A stretch of 64,000 nucleotides of DNA, taken from the NCBI GenBank assembly GCA_963726755.1, contig CAVSDB010000003.1:620001-684000 (forward strand), written 5' to 3'. A program made the translations under genes and the position numbers. The stretch comes from DATKIY01 sp963726755 (GTDB lineage: Bacteria > Actinomycetota > Actinomycetes > JAHEKZ01). The notes under the pieces are model-generated. The model saw nothing but the letters and a program-made list of their open reading frames with translations, had not been told where the DNA came from and made no database searches. This document shows, in pieces, positions 45,064 to 53,976 of this stretch (positions are counted from its first letter, which is position 1; every line of letters begins with the position of its first letter).

Positions 45064-46050
45064 ATGCGGAACATTGGAGAGTTGTCGAGGATCACCATCG
45101 CGGTCGAGGACGTTGCGGCCGGTCGCGACTTCTGGTCCGCGGTCACGGGGCTGGCGGTCACCGATCAGGACATCGGAGCAGGCTGGGCTGATCTTGAAGC
45201 GGGACGGGTGACGTCAGCTGGGCCTGTGCTCTCCCTGCAGCGCGCGACCATGCCGAAGCCGGACACAACCCCCAATCGAGGCCATGTCGACATCACGGTG
45301 GAAGACGTCGACCTCGCCGTCGAGCAAGTACGAAGGCTGGGCGGCAGCCTCAAGGTTGGGCCAGCCGTGTATCCACGACCGCTGTCGGGGGATGACGGAA
45401 CGCCGAGCATCGACTGGGCTGTTGTCGCGGACCCCTTCGGCAATGAGTTCTGCATAATCCGCGAACTTGGTGAGGCGGAGCGGGCAGCGCTCCGGGACTC
45501 ATCATGGTGGGACACCCCGGCCGCCGACTCCACCTGGCACCAGCGCACGCTAGGCGCCCGCTATGACGACGCTCTCTGGCGAGAAATCGCACGCGAGGCC
45601 CGCCATCGCAACGGTGACCCTCGAGCAGACACCTCGGACTCAGGGACCTCTCGGGTCGGGGAACTGCGTTGCTGCGTCATAAATGTCGACGATCTCGCCG
45701 TCGCGCTCCAATTCTGGTCCGCGCTCATGAACGTTGGCCCGATCGTCTCCGAGTGGCCGTTCCGATTCGCTTACCTCGGGCTCGAAGACGAACTCGAAAG
45801 CGTCTGGCAGCACCAGATGATTTTGCAGCGCACCAGCGCCAGCGCCCGTGACGACGCCGATCGTGTCCACTACGACATCGCAGTCCGCGACCTGGACGAA
45901 GCGGTTGGGCAAGTTCTCTGGATGGGGGGCAGCCCTGGCGCGACGAGTTCGGAGTCTCTGCTACTTGCCATGCACTCGCACGACAACACGAACCGAGTGG
46001 TCATGCGCGACCGAAGCGGAAACTCGTTCTGCCTCGTGCATCAGGACTAG
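45064..46050 (+). CDS. VOC-family protein with two glyoxalase-like domains
   Basis: A 328-residue protein behind AGGAG at ATG 45064. Two vicinal-oxygen-chelate modules are visible. The first has RITIAVEDVAAGRDFWSAVTGL, GHVDITVEDVDLAVEQVRRLGG and VVADPFGNEFCIIRE. The second has LRCCVINVDDLAVALQFWSALM, VHYDIAVRDLDEAVGQVLWMGG and VVMRDRSGNSFCLVHQ. The linker of about 50 residues is Trp- and Arg-rich. Many such proteins bind or detoxify small organic molecules. Regulation by PadR and a partner cupin point to a response to an exogenous compound. Confidence 0.87.
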   Translation: MRNIGELSRITIAVEDVAAGRDFWSAVTGLAVTDQDIGAGWADLEAGRVTSAGPVLSLQRATMPKPDTTPNRGHVDITVEDVDLAVEQVRRLGGSLKVGPAVYPRPLSGDDGTPSIDWAVVADPFGNEFCIIRELGEAERAALRDSSWWDTPAADSTWHQRTLGARYDDALWREIAREARHRNGDPRADTSDSGTSRVGELRCCVINVDDLAVALQFWSALMNVGPIVSEWPFRFAYLGLEDELESVWQHQMILQRTSASARDDADRVHYDIAVRDLDEAVGQVLWMGGSPGATSSESLLLAMHSHDNTNRVVMRDRSGNSFCLVHQD

Positions 46051-46102
46051 TCGAAGAACAGAGGATTCAACTACCTCAACCATTTTGGAGTTGGTCACGG
46101 CC

Positions 46103-46465
46103 ATGAGAATCAACGAACTACCCGTCGAACTGTCTGCCGGAGATCTCGAGACTCGGTACATCGAGTCAGGCGATATGGCGATCCGCTGGGCCAAGGTCCC
46201 AGCCGGCGGCGATATGGGACCACTACTGATCGGTCTACCCGGGGACCGTTGCCCAAGTCCACACTGGGGTGTCGTTCTTGACGGGGAGATCGACGTCACC
46301 CATTCCGATGGACGAACCGAGCACGTCGATGCAGGCGAGCTCTACTACTGGCCCGCAGGGCACACTGGATTCACCTCGACGGGGGTCACCTTCGTCGAGA
46401 TCGGACCAGTCGGACCGATGCAGGAGTTCGGCGTCAACGCCAAGCGCATCCTCGGCGTGCCTTAG
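46103..46465 (+). CDS. Cupin-like protein
   Basis: A 120-residue protein from ATG 46103. CPSPHWGVVLDGEIDVTHSDG and VDAGELYYWPAGHTGFTS form a single cupin beta-barrel, with His and Glu ligands mostly kept but the second motif ending GHTG. The N-terminus (MRINELPVELSAGDLETRYI) carries an acidic strand. It follows the VOC-domain gene by 52 bases without a terminator, so it should be in the same PadR-controlled unit. It probably binds the same small molecule or metal. Confidence 0.72.
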   Translation: MRINELPVELSAGDLETRYIESGDMAIRWAKVPAGGDMGPLLIGLPGDRCPSPHWGVVLDGEIDVTHSDGRTEHVDAGELYYWPAGHTGFTSTGVTFVEIGPVGPMQEFGVNAKRILGVP

Positions 46466-46492
46466 GTGCGGCCGAACTTTAGAACTGTTTGC

Positions 46493-46538
46493 GCGCCCGG
46501 AGAGATTCGAACTCCCGACCTTCTGATCTGTAGTCAGA
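46493..46538 (-). pseudogene. Truncated tRNA-Arg copy (3' part)
   Basis: These 46 bases match the intact tRNA-Arg at 58644-58716 at 44 positions, covering the acceptor 3' strand, T arm and most of the anticodon arm. The 5' half is missing: homology stops before the D arm. One change turns the anticodon region from ACG to ACA, so it cannot work as tRNA-Arg. A 3' tRNA piece like this is the usual trace of site-specific integration. Confidence 0.75.
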
Positions 46539-46958
46539 GCGCCGAGTGGCGCGCGTGCCGCAAGCGGTGGTGTCGCACGGAGCTCGTGATTAGAACCAGA
46601 CGCTCGTATCACCAGAGTCGGGAACAGTTGTGCCTCCTACGGACAGGGAATTGTATGCTGAAGGCCCCGACTTCGCCCGCTTCGCTGGACGCCGAGCCAC
46701 CTGCGGCCGGGGCCACGGAGTCGGAGTGCGCGTGCAGTCACCTCTCGGGGCGAGAAGTGACTTCGAGTTGGTGTGCGTCACGTTCAGTGGCATCGACTTC
46801 CTGTGACGCAACAACGACGCACCTGGACCGCCCTGGAACTCGCAGACCCGACGGGCGTTGCCGCCGCAGTTGGTCCTGGTCAGGGTCGACCACGATTCCA
46901 TCCCCGCACTGCGGCGCGGGCAGGCGTCGACGCTGTGTTCACGCCTGGAGGCCCGTCG
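46539..46958. other. No gene recognised
   Basis: This stretch contains only weak, mutually overlapping frames without a plausible start, domain or codon pattern. It lies between the truncated tRNA and the end of the CotH-domain gene, and may be remnant DNA. Confidence 0.4.
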
Positions 46959-49900
46959 TCATCTCTGGCTAGTCAGCCGGAGCACTTCGACCCCTCCGAT
47001 CCCTCTGCCGACCGCCGAGACCTCCTGCACCAGGCGGATCGAGGTTACTGCGCGACGGCGTTGTTGGATCTCGCTGAGGCCGGGCTCGAATCCGGTCGCA
47101 TTGATGGCGATCACCTCGAACCGATAGTTGCCCGTGGTGAGCGTGAACTGTCGGGTTCGCACGGTTGGACCAAGCACGGGACCCTCGACCCGACCGATCA
47201 CTGTCGCGTTAGCAGCCGACGAGCTCATCTCCAAAGCGGTCGCCTGGTACCCCAAGATCGGCAGCCCACCCGTTGAAGCGGGCGGCGTCCACCGAACAGT
47301 GGCCGTGATGGATCCACCGGCCGTCCCCGAAGTCGCGCTCCCGATCACCGGACGAGACGGCGCCAGCGCTGCGAATGGTGTGACCACACTCGACGACGCC
47401 GACGGCGCGCCGGTTCCTGGGCGTTGTTGGCTGCGACCTGGAACTGGTAACTGACCCCGTTGGTCAGGCCAGTGATGTAGAGACTGCTCGCAGTACGCGG
47501 TGCTGGCACCAACTTCACGACCTGCTGGGTCACGCTGTCCAGCACGCGAATCTGGTAACCGGTGATCGCTGACCCACCAGTGTTACTCGGGGCAGTCCAC
47601 GCCACCGTGGCCGCGGCGTTGGCAGCCGAGACGCTGCCGATGGTGGGCGCGCCGGGGACGTTGCCTGAGACAGCTGTCTGGTTGGCCGCGCCTGGCGATC
47701 CCGCTGATCGGGTCGACAATGCCCAATTGTCGCCCAGCGAGTTGTCAGATGCTGGGTTGACCAACTCCAGCGAAGCGCCGTTGCTTGCGTCCGGCCAGCC
47801 CGTCCCTCCGTAGGTGACGGAGTCAGCAACCGATCCATCGGCTCGGGCAAGCTGCAGTGACTCACTCGGGGCTAGGTCGCCGGTAAACGAGCCGCCCACG
47901 AACACCGTGCCGCCATAGGTCGCACGGAATGTCGCGTCGTTGCTGTCGAAGGTCATCGTGCCGCCGGGCAAGATCACGGTGCCCGGTTGAATCGACATCG
48001 TGATCCCGCCGGAGAGCGTCCATCCTGAAAGATCGACAGCTTCGGTGGTGGACGGGTTGAACAGTTCGATGTACTCCGCACCCGCGCCGCCGGTAGGCGA
48101 ATGTTGGATTTCGTTGATCACGATGTTGGGAGCTGCGCTCTGCGTCGCCGGCAGTCGTGAGTCATTGGCAAAAGCGTTGCGTCGCGCCTGGATCGCCGAG
48201 AACAACTTCGTGCGTTGACCTGCATAGGTCAAACCCGTGGACGAGCGTGGCCACTTCGCAAAGTCAAGGGTTGCCTCCGGTTGCGCTGGGCCCACCTTCG
48301 CGTCGTAGATCGCTTCCATCTTTCCTGGAGCAAGCACATCGTTGACGACGGTGCGCAGTCGGCGGAAGTACATGTCACGCCACTCGGGGACCGCGAGCAG
48401 TGCGGCCATCAACTCGCTCTTCTGATCGCCCGGTTCTGCCGGGGTCACAAAGGGGCTGTTCACGCCGCAGCAACCGTTTCCGAACGTGTGGTCGAGGTCC
48501 CACGGGATGATCTCCCAACGCCCGGTTACCCCGTTCTGACTCAGATAGAAGTTCTTGCTTATCGAGTCGACGTGCTGGACGACAGCTGTCGTCACCGCAT
48601 AGTTGATCATCTCGGGGATGTTCGCAGTCGACTGCAGGTAGTCACGTTGCGCTGTCCCCGTGAGGTCCACACCGTTGAGGAACGCCTGGAGCGTTCCGAA
48701 GTCCTCGTCTTCGGGGTTCTTCTTCTCGAACCTGTACTCGAGTAGTTGCCGGGATGCGTCGAAGGCTCCGTGACCGGCCTTGAAGAACTGGTCATCGGAG
48801 TAGCCCGTACGGTCCCGCCAGGTTCCATCGAACAAATCGACGTAGGTGTACAGCCCCTGGAACTGTCCGTTCCGTTGGGCGCGAACCGGGAAGACCTGGG
48901 TATTGACTACCCCAGTCTTGGCGTAGGTGTCCCACGCGAGCAGCGCCCGGCCGTGCGCGTTGTCGCTCCAGTCGGCCTGCATGGCGAACTCGTCGACCGG
49001 GGAGGCCAGCCCGGGGAGTGTGAGGTCGTGATTCTTGGGTAGCTCGATCTTCCAGTTCACCTTCGGCAGCACCTCGCTGCTCTCACCGCGGATACTTACA
49101 GCGGAGTTGTCAAAGACCGTGCCGTTGTAGGCAATGACTGCGGGCCGCGTGATGTCGACGGTCGGGTTCGCAGTCATCTGGTTGTAGGAGGCGTCGGGGA
49201 TGAACCACTCAATGACGGGGATAGCACTGGAAATCCCGTTAGCCGCGACGACGCCCTTGAACGGCGAACTGTCGTCGAGCCGGGGAGAGTAGTTGGTGCC
49301 GGCATCATTGGTTGCCTCTACGCGGTAACGAATCAGGTGACCGGCGGCGGCACCAGGGATGGTGGCCGTGAACGCATTCCCGCCGAGGTCTGTCATCGGG
49401 GTCGTCTGCTGGGCGCCGAAGTCGACCTGAGACCGCACGACGACGCTGTTTTGTCCTGTAACAGTGGCCGTCACCGTGATGGCCTGGTTCGCGGACGGAA
49501 CGTTTGGCGTAGCTGCCACGGCGGTGATGTGAGGCTTCAATCCGGTCGCCACGACCGAGTTCGCGGCGCCGGGAGTGCTCCCCGAGACGGCGGTTGATGC
49601 TGCCCAGTTCACAGGGTCGGTGTTGTCGACCGATGAGTCAATCAACTCCAGCGATGGACCGACCCCGTCAGTGACAGTCGGCCACGGGTCGCGGTCGGAG
49701 TAGGTGACGCTGTCGATCTCGACGGCACCGGCGTCTTTGACGGTGATCTTCTCGCCGCCGTTGGAAAGGCTTCCGGTGTAGACGGCGGCGGGTGCGAATC
49801 CGTACTCCAATTGGAAGCGCGCGGCATCCTTGGCGACAACCAGGTAGCCGCCCGCGGCGATGGTGGTTGCAGCCGGCAAGGTGAGGGTGATGCCGCTGAA

Positions 49901-50125
49901 GGTCCAGCCGGAAACATCGACCGGCGTGGGGCCACGGTTGGCCAGTTCGAGGAACTCATCACCGTCGACCCCTGAGGGTGCGTTGAACATGAGCTCGTTG
50001 ATCACGACGTCCGTAGACGCCGCTTGGGCGACAGTCGTGGGTGTCGCGAGTCCGACTACGACTACCAAAGCCAAGAGAACACCTGTCGGCGCCCCCCAGG
50101 ACCGTCGGGCCTTGCGGCGACCCAT
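46959..50125 (-). CDS. Secreted lamin-tail/CotH/fibronectin-type protein, frameshifted near the 3' end
   Basis: A protein of about 1,050 residues with a signal peptide (MGRRKARRSWGAPTGVLLAL). Lamin-tail-like domains lie near residues 40-150 (VVINELMFNAPSGVDGDEFL) and again past 680 (IVINEIQHSPTGGAGAEYIE). In between is a CotH kinase-like domain (VSIRGESSEVLPKVNWKIEL, LYTYVDLFDGTWRDR, WEIIPWDLDHTFG). A fibronectin type III domain follows. The frame from 50125 ends at 47345. An indel near 47410 returns it to the frame ending at 46959 with a further FnIII-like repeat. ATG 50167 is an alternative start. Confidence 0.78.
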
Positions 50126-50248
50126 TGCGGTGACCTTCGTGCTGCGGATTTCGGCTCGTTGCGTCATCTGACCCACCCCTATGCATCGGCTCGCCTGGAC
50201 GATAGCCCGAAATCGCGGGGGAATCGGCCGTTTGAGTGAAGTCATCAA

Positions 50249-50472
50249 CCAGTGACGCGACGGTCACTCTGAGTGCTGCCGGGCGGATCGATCAAGCACC
50301 TGTCAAGGCGTTGAACTCGCGATGCAACCCACGCATCAGGACTTCAAAACGACGACGGGGACGACAGCGTTGCTCGCCGCAAACAACGAGATGGGCACGA
50401 TCTCGCGGCCGGCCGAGCCACTGATGCACTATGCGCCGCAACACTCAACTCCACCAACATGACAAGGAGTGT
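50249..50472. other. Gap before the direct repeat; nothing recognised
   Basis: Between the CotH gene and the direct repeat at 50473 there is no coding frame with support. It is upstream of the CotH gene and may contain its promoter, but I see no convincing -10 or -35 pair. Confidence 0.35.
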
Positions 50473-50514
50473 CACGCATCAGCCGGAACCAAACAGAACC
50501 TTGCGCGCCCGGAG
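50473..50514. repeat. Left copy of the 23-bp direct repeat plus tRNA-Arg 3' fragment
   Basis: Positions 50473-50495 match 57100-57122 at 22 of 23 bases. The next bases (50501-50514, TTGCGCGCCCGGAG) equal 46489-46502, the 3' end of the truncated tRNA-Arg copy and its flank. The combination looks like an old attachment site at the left border of the rml module. Confidence 0.6.
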
Positions 50515-50610
50515 GCTACTCGGTCTGAGGGCCAACTAGTTCTCCGGTGCACTTGCGAGCGATGTGGAGTTCGAGGAGTTCCGGTCGCGAGCGAGGACCC
50601 GGTCCTGGCC

Positions 50611-51462
50611 TCAGACGAGCGAGAGGGCGGCCGCGAGGGCCTCGTCCCACGGTCGCATCGGAGGCAGCCCGGCCCGGGCCCAGCCAGCGTGGCCGAGCAC
50701 CGACCACGCCGGCCGCGGGGCCGGTCGCGGGTACTCCTTCGTCGTGCAGGGCACGACATGTGTGGTCATGTCACCGGCGTGCCGCAGCACCGCCTCGGCC
50801 AGGCCGTGCCACGTCGTCGCACCGGCGTTCGTCGCGTGGTAAGTCCCAGGCGGGGCGTCCACCTCGACGACGTCGACGATGCGGTGCGCCAGGTCCACCG
50901 TCCATGTGGGCTGGCCGTGCTGGTCGTCGACGACCCGCAGCTCGTCCCGCTCGGCGGCGAGTCGCCGGATCGTCGTGACGAAGTTAGGCCCGTGCCACCC
51001 GTAGAGCCACGCGGTGCGCAACACCCACGAGCGGTCGGGAAGCTGGGCTCGGACGGCCCACTCCCCGGCGGCCTTCGTCCGCCCGTACGCGGTCTGTGGG
51101 TCCTGCGGCGCGTCTTCGGGATACGGGGCGACGGCCTGTCCAGCAAACACGTAGTCGGTGGAGAGCTGGAGCAGCCGGGCTCCGGTTGACCGGCACGCCC
51201 GGGCCAACAGAGCCGACCCGACGGCGTTCACCCGGAACGCAGCAGCCTCGGCAGTTTCGGCGCCGTCGACGTCGGTCCATGCGGCGGCGTTCACTACCAC
51301 GTCCACGCCACGCACCGCGTCGCCGACCTGCGCCTCGTCGGTGACATCGAGGGTGGCGCGGTCGGCCGCTCGGACGTCGTCGAGTGGGCGCCGGTCGGCC
51401 AACACGGCCAGCAGGTCGGTGCCGAGCATTCCGCCGGCGCCGGTGACGAGCCAGCGCGTCAC
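50611..51462 (-). CDS. rmlD: dTDP-4-dehydrorhamnose reductase
   Basis: A 283-residue short-chain dehydrogenase that makes dTDP-L-rhamnose from the 4-keto sugar. WLVTGAGGMLGTDLLAVLAD is the NADPH loop. AAAWTDVDGAE, LQLSTDYVFAG and YGRTKAAGEW give the Ser/Thr, Tyr and Lys catalytic set. GTG 51462 gives a GTGA overlap with rmlB. The codon third positions are almost all G or C. It closes the rmlBD unit, divergent from rmlAC. Confidence 0.92.
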   Translation of the reverse strand: MTRWLVTGAGGMLGTDLLAVLADRRPLDDVRAADRATLDVTDEAQVGDAVRGVDVVVNAAAWTDVDGAETAEAAAFRVNAVGSALLARACRSTGARLLQLSTDYVFAGQAVAPYPEDAPQDPQTAYGRTKAAGEWAVRAQLPDRSWVLRTAWLYGWHGPNFVTTIRRLAAERDELRVVDDQHGQPTWTVDLAHRIVDVVEVDAPPGTYHATNAGATTWHGLAEAVLRHAGDMTTHVVPCTTKEYPRPAPRPAWSVLGHAGWARAGLPPMRPWDEALAAALSLV

Positions 51463-52457
51463 GAGCCCACAAGCGCCGCGCGCGCCTTCAACGGCTCCCA
51501 CCAGTCCCGATGCTCCCGGTACCAGTCGACGGTCGCGGCAAGTCCGGCGTCGAAGGTGACCTGCGGCCGGTAGCCGAGCTCGTCGGCGATCTTGGAGATG
51601 TCGACCGAATAGCGCAGGTCGTGACCGAGGCGGTCCTCGACATGGCGCACGCGCTCCCAGCCCGCGCCCACCGCGGCGAGCAGGCGCTCGGTCAGCTCCC
51701 GGTTGGACAGCTCGGTCCCGCCACCGATGTTGTAGACCTCGCCGGGGCGGCCGGCGTCCGCAACGAGTTGTACCCCCCGGCAGTGGTCGTCGACGTGGAG
51801 CCAGTCGCGGACGTTCCGCCCGTCGCCGTAGAGGGGGACGGTGCCGCCGTCGAGGAGGTTCGTCACGAACAGCGGGATGACCTTCTCGGGGAACTGGTGG
51901 TGCCCGTAGTTGTTGGAGCAGCGGGTGACGACGACGGGAAGCCCGTAGGTGCGGTGGTAGGCCAAGGCCAAGAGGTCGGAGGATGCCTTGCTAGCCGCGT
52001 ACGGCGAGTTCGGCGACACCGGGTGCGTCTCTGGCCAGGAGCCAGCCTCGATCGAGCCGTATACCTCGTCGGTGGACACGTGCACGAACCGGGCGACGTG
52101 GTGACGGCAGGCAGCGTCGAGGAGGGTCTGGGTGCCCAGGACGTTGGTAAGGACGAAGTCGGCGGCGCCGGCGATGGAGCGGTCGACGTGGGACTCCGCG
52201 GCGAAGTGCACGACGACATCGGCACCGGCCAGGACGTCTTCGACGCGGGCCGGGTCGCAGATGTCGCCCTCAACGAACGTCAGCCGGGGGTCCTCGGCAA
52301 CTGGGTCAAGATTGGCGCGGACGCCGGCATAGGTGAGCTTGTCGAGCACGGTGACGGCGCTGGGCGCGGCGGCGGAGGTGGCCATGCGGCCGTCGAGGAG
52401 CATGCGGACGTAGTTCGAGCCGATGAAACCCGCACCACCGGTCACGACGTAGCGCAC
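51459..52457 (-). CDS. rmlB: dTDP-glucose 4,6-dehydratase
   Basis: A 332-residue extended SDR enzyme that turns dTDP-glucose into the 4-keto-6-deoxy sugar. YVVTGGAGFIGSNYVRMLL is the NAD site. HVSTDEVYG holds the Thr-Asp-Glu catalytic triad, and YAASKASSDLLALAYHRTYG has the YxxxK. VVVTRCSNNYGHHQFPEKVIPL is family specific. It starts at GTG 52457, with CACACT and six bases before it on the minus strand, suggesting a leaderless transcript. Confidence 0.94.
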   Translation of the reverse strand: MRYVVTGGAGFIGSNYVRMLLDGRMATSAAAPSAVTVLDKLTYAGVRANLDPVAEDPRLTFVEGDICDPARVEDVLAGADVVVHFAAESHVDRSIAGAADFVLTNVLGTQTLLDAACRHHVARFVHVSTDEVYGSIEAGSWPETHPVSPNSPYAASKASSDLLALAYHRTYGLPVVVTRCSNNYGHHQFPEKVIPLFVTNLLDGGTVPLYGDGRNVRDWLHVDDHCRGVQLVADAGRPGEVYNIGGGTELSNRELTERLLAAVGAGWERVRHVEDRLGHDLRYSVDISKIADELGYRPQVTFDAGLAATVDWYREHRDWWEPLKARAALVGS

Positions 52458-52497
52458 CGGCCCAGTGTGACACGAGGCCAGGGTTTAGCGTGTAGAG
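52458..52497. promoter_or_regulatory. 40-bp bidirectional promoter between rmlB and rmlA
   Basis: Only 40 bases separate the two starts. Rightward, TAGCGT (52486-52491) is six bases before GTG 52498. Leftward, CACACT (52469-52464) is six bases before GTG 52457. Neither gene has a ribosome-binding site. Confidence 0.5.
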
Positions 52498-53376
52498 GTG
52501 CGTGGAATCGTGCTGGCCGGCGGGACCGGGTCGCGGCTGTGGCCGGTCACTCAAGCGGTGAGCAAGCAGTTGATGCCGGTGTATGACAAGCCGATGGTGT
52601 ACTACCCGCTCACCACGTTGATGGCGGCGGGGATCCGTGAGGTGCTCGTCATCACCACCCCCGAGGACGCTTGGGCGTTCCGTCGCCTGCTCGGCGACGG
52701 GTCCGCCTGGGGGATGCGGATCGAGTACGCCGAGCAGCCCCGGCCCGAGGGTCTGGCGCAGGCGTTCGTCATCGGCGCGGACTTCATCGGTGGCGAGCCG
52801 GTGGCTCTCGTCCTCGGCGACAACATCTTCTACGGGGTGGGGTTGGGCACCCAACTGCGGGCAGCGACCGCGGTGGGGGGCGGGCGGGTCTTCGCCTACC
52901 GGGTGGCCAACCCCAGCGAGTACGGGGTGGTGGAGTTCGACCCCACCGGGGTGGTCCGCTCGATCGAGGAGAAGCCGGCGGTGCCGAAGAGCAGCTACGC
53001 GGTGCCGGGGCTGTACTTCTTCGCCCCTGATGTCGTCGAGATCGCCCGGGGAGTCACGCCCAGCGCCCGTGGGGAGCTGGAGATCACCGCGGTGCATGCC
53101 GAGTACCTGCGGCAGGGCCGGCTGGAGGTGGTGGTGCTGCCCCGGGGGACGGCCTGGCTAGATACCGGAACGTTCACCACGTTGATGCAGGCCGCGGAGT
53201 TCGTGCGGGTCGTTGAAGATCGGCAGGGCCGCAAGATCGGCTGCCCGGAGGAGTTAGCCTGGCGCAACGGCTGGATCGACGACGATGCGCTGGCGGCGCT
53301 GGCCGAGCCGCTGCGGCGGAGCGGGTACGGAGAGTACCTGCTCGGGCTGCACGCCGAGCTCGACGGGCAGAGCTGA
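52498..53376 (+). CDS. rmlA: Glucose-1-phosphate thymidylyltransferase
   Basis: A 292-residue nucleotidyltransferase making dTDP-glucose, the first step to dTDP-rhamnose. RGIVLAGGTGSRLWPVT is the dTTP-binding signature. YDKPMVYYPLTTLM, ALVLGDNIFYGVGL and EYGVVEFDPTGVVRSIEEKP follow in the canonical order, with the catalytic Lys and Asp. Codon use is strongly GC-rich compared with genes outside 50.6-57 kb. It is followed two bases later by rmlC. Confidence 0.94.
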   Translation: MRGIVLAGGTGSRLWPVTQAVSKQLMPVYDKPMVYYPLTTLMAAGIREVLVITTPEDAWAFRRLLGDGSAWGMRIEYAEQPRPEGLAQAFVIGADFIGGEPVALVLGDNIFYGVGLGTQLRAATAVGGGRVFAYRVANPSEYGVVEFDPTGVVRSIEEKPAVPKSSYAVPGLYFFAPDVVEIARGVTPSARGELEITAVHAEYLRQGRLEVVVLPRGTAWLDTGTFTTLMQAAEFVRVVEDRQGRKIGCPEELAWRNGWIDDDALAALAEPLRRSGYGEYLLGLHAELDGQS

Positions 53377-53378
53377 GC

Positions 53379-53969
53379 ATGCACGTCGAGCCGCTGGCCG
53401 TCCCCGACGCCTTCGTCGTGACCCCCCGCCAGCACGCCGACGACCGCGGCGTCTTCCTCGAGTGGTTCAACGCGGACGTTTTCCAGCCGGCCACCGGCCA
53501 CCGGATGCCCTTGGGCCAGGCCAACTGCTCGGTGTCGCGGCGCGGGACGCTGCGCGGCATCCACTTCGCCGACGTGCCACCCGGGCAGGCCAAGTACGTG
53601 ACGTGCCCGGCCGGGGCGGTCCTCGACGTCGTCGTCGACCTCCGCGTCGGGTCGCCGACGTTCGGGGTGAGCGACACCGTCGTCCTCGACGACCAGGACC
53701 GGCGAGCGGTGTTCCTCGCCGAGGGCCTCGGCCACGCGTTCCTCGCCCTCAGCGAGACCGCGACCGTCGTGTACTTGTGCTCGACGCCCTACAACCCTGT
53801 TGCGGAGCACGGCATCCAGCCGTTAGATCCCGAGCTCGCCATCCCCTGGCCTGCCGACCTCGAGCCGTTGCTGTCACCGAAGGACGCCGCCGCCCCCACC
53901 CTCACCGAGGCACGGGCGGCCGGACTGCTGCCCCGCCACGAGGACTGCCTGGCCCAGTACCGACACTGA
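53379..53969 (+). CDS. rmlC: dTDP-4-dehydrorhamnose 3,5-epimerase
   Basis: A 196-residue cupin-fold epimerase. DDRGVFLEWFNADVF, LRGIHFADVPPGQAKYV (catalytic His), GAVLDVVVDLRVGSPTFG and EGLGHAFLALSETATVVY (with Tyr) are the expected elements. PLDPELAIPWP closes the domain. It begins two bases after rmlA, so the two are one unit. With rmlB and rmlD on the opposite strand, all four steps to dTDP-L-rhamnose are present. Confidence 0.93.
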   Translation: MHVEPLAVPDAFVVTPRQHADDRGVFLEWFNADVFQPATGHRMPLGQANCSVSRRGTLRGIHFADVPPGQAKYVTCPAGAVLDVVVDLRVGSPTFGVSDTVVLDDQDRRAVFLAEGLGHAFLALSETATVVYLCSTPYNPVAEHGIQPLDPELAIPWPADLEPLLSPKDAAAPTLTEARAAGLLPRHEDCLAQYRH

Positions 53970-53976
53970 CGCGTCC

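Noticed and set aside
46493..46538. Functional tRNA gene
   Set aside because: Only the 3' part is present; the D arm and 5' acceptor strand are missing.
46590..46901. 103-aa minus-strand frame after the truncated tRNA
   Set aside because: Composition looks random (Arg/Pro/Thr), with no domain and no ribosome-binding site.
51510..52586. 358-aa plus-strand frame
   Set aside because: Antisense to rmlB; composition (Val/Gly/Glu-rich) is that of a mirror frame in a GC-rich gene.
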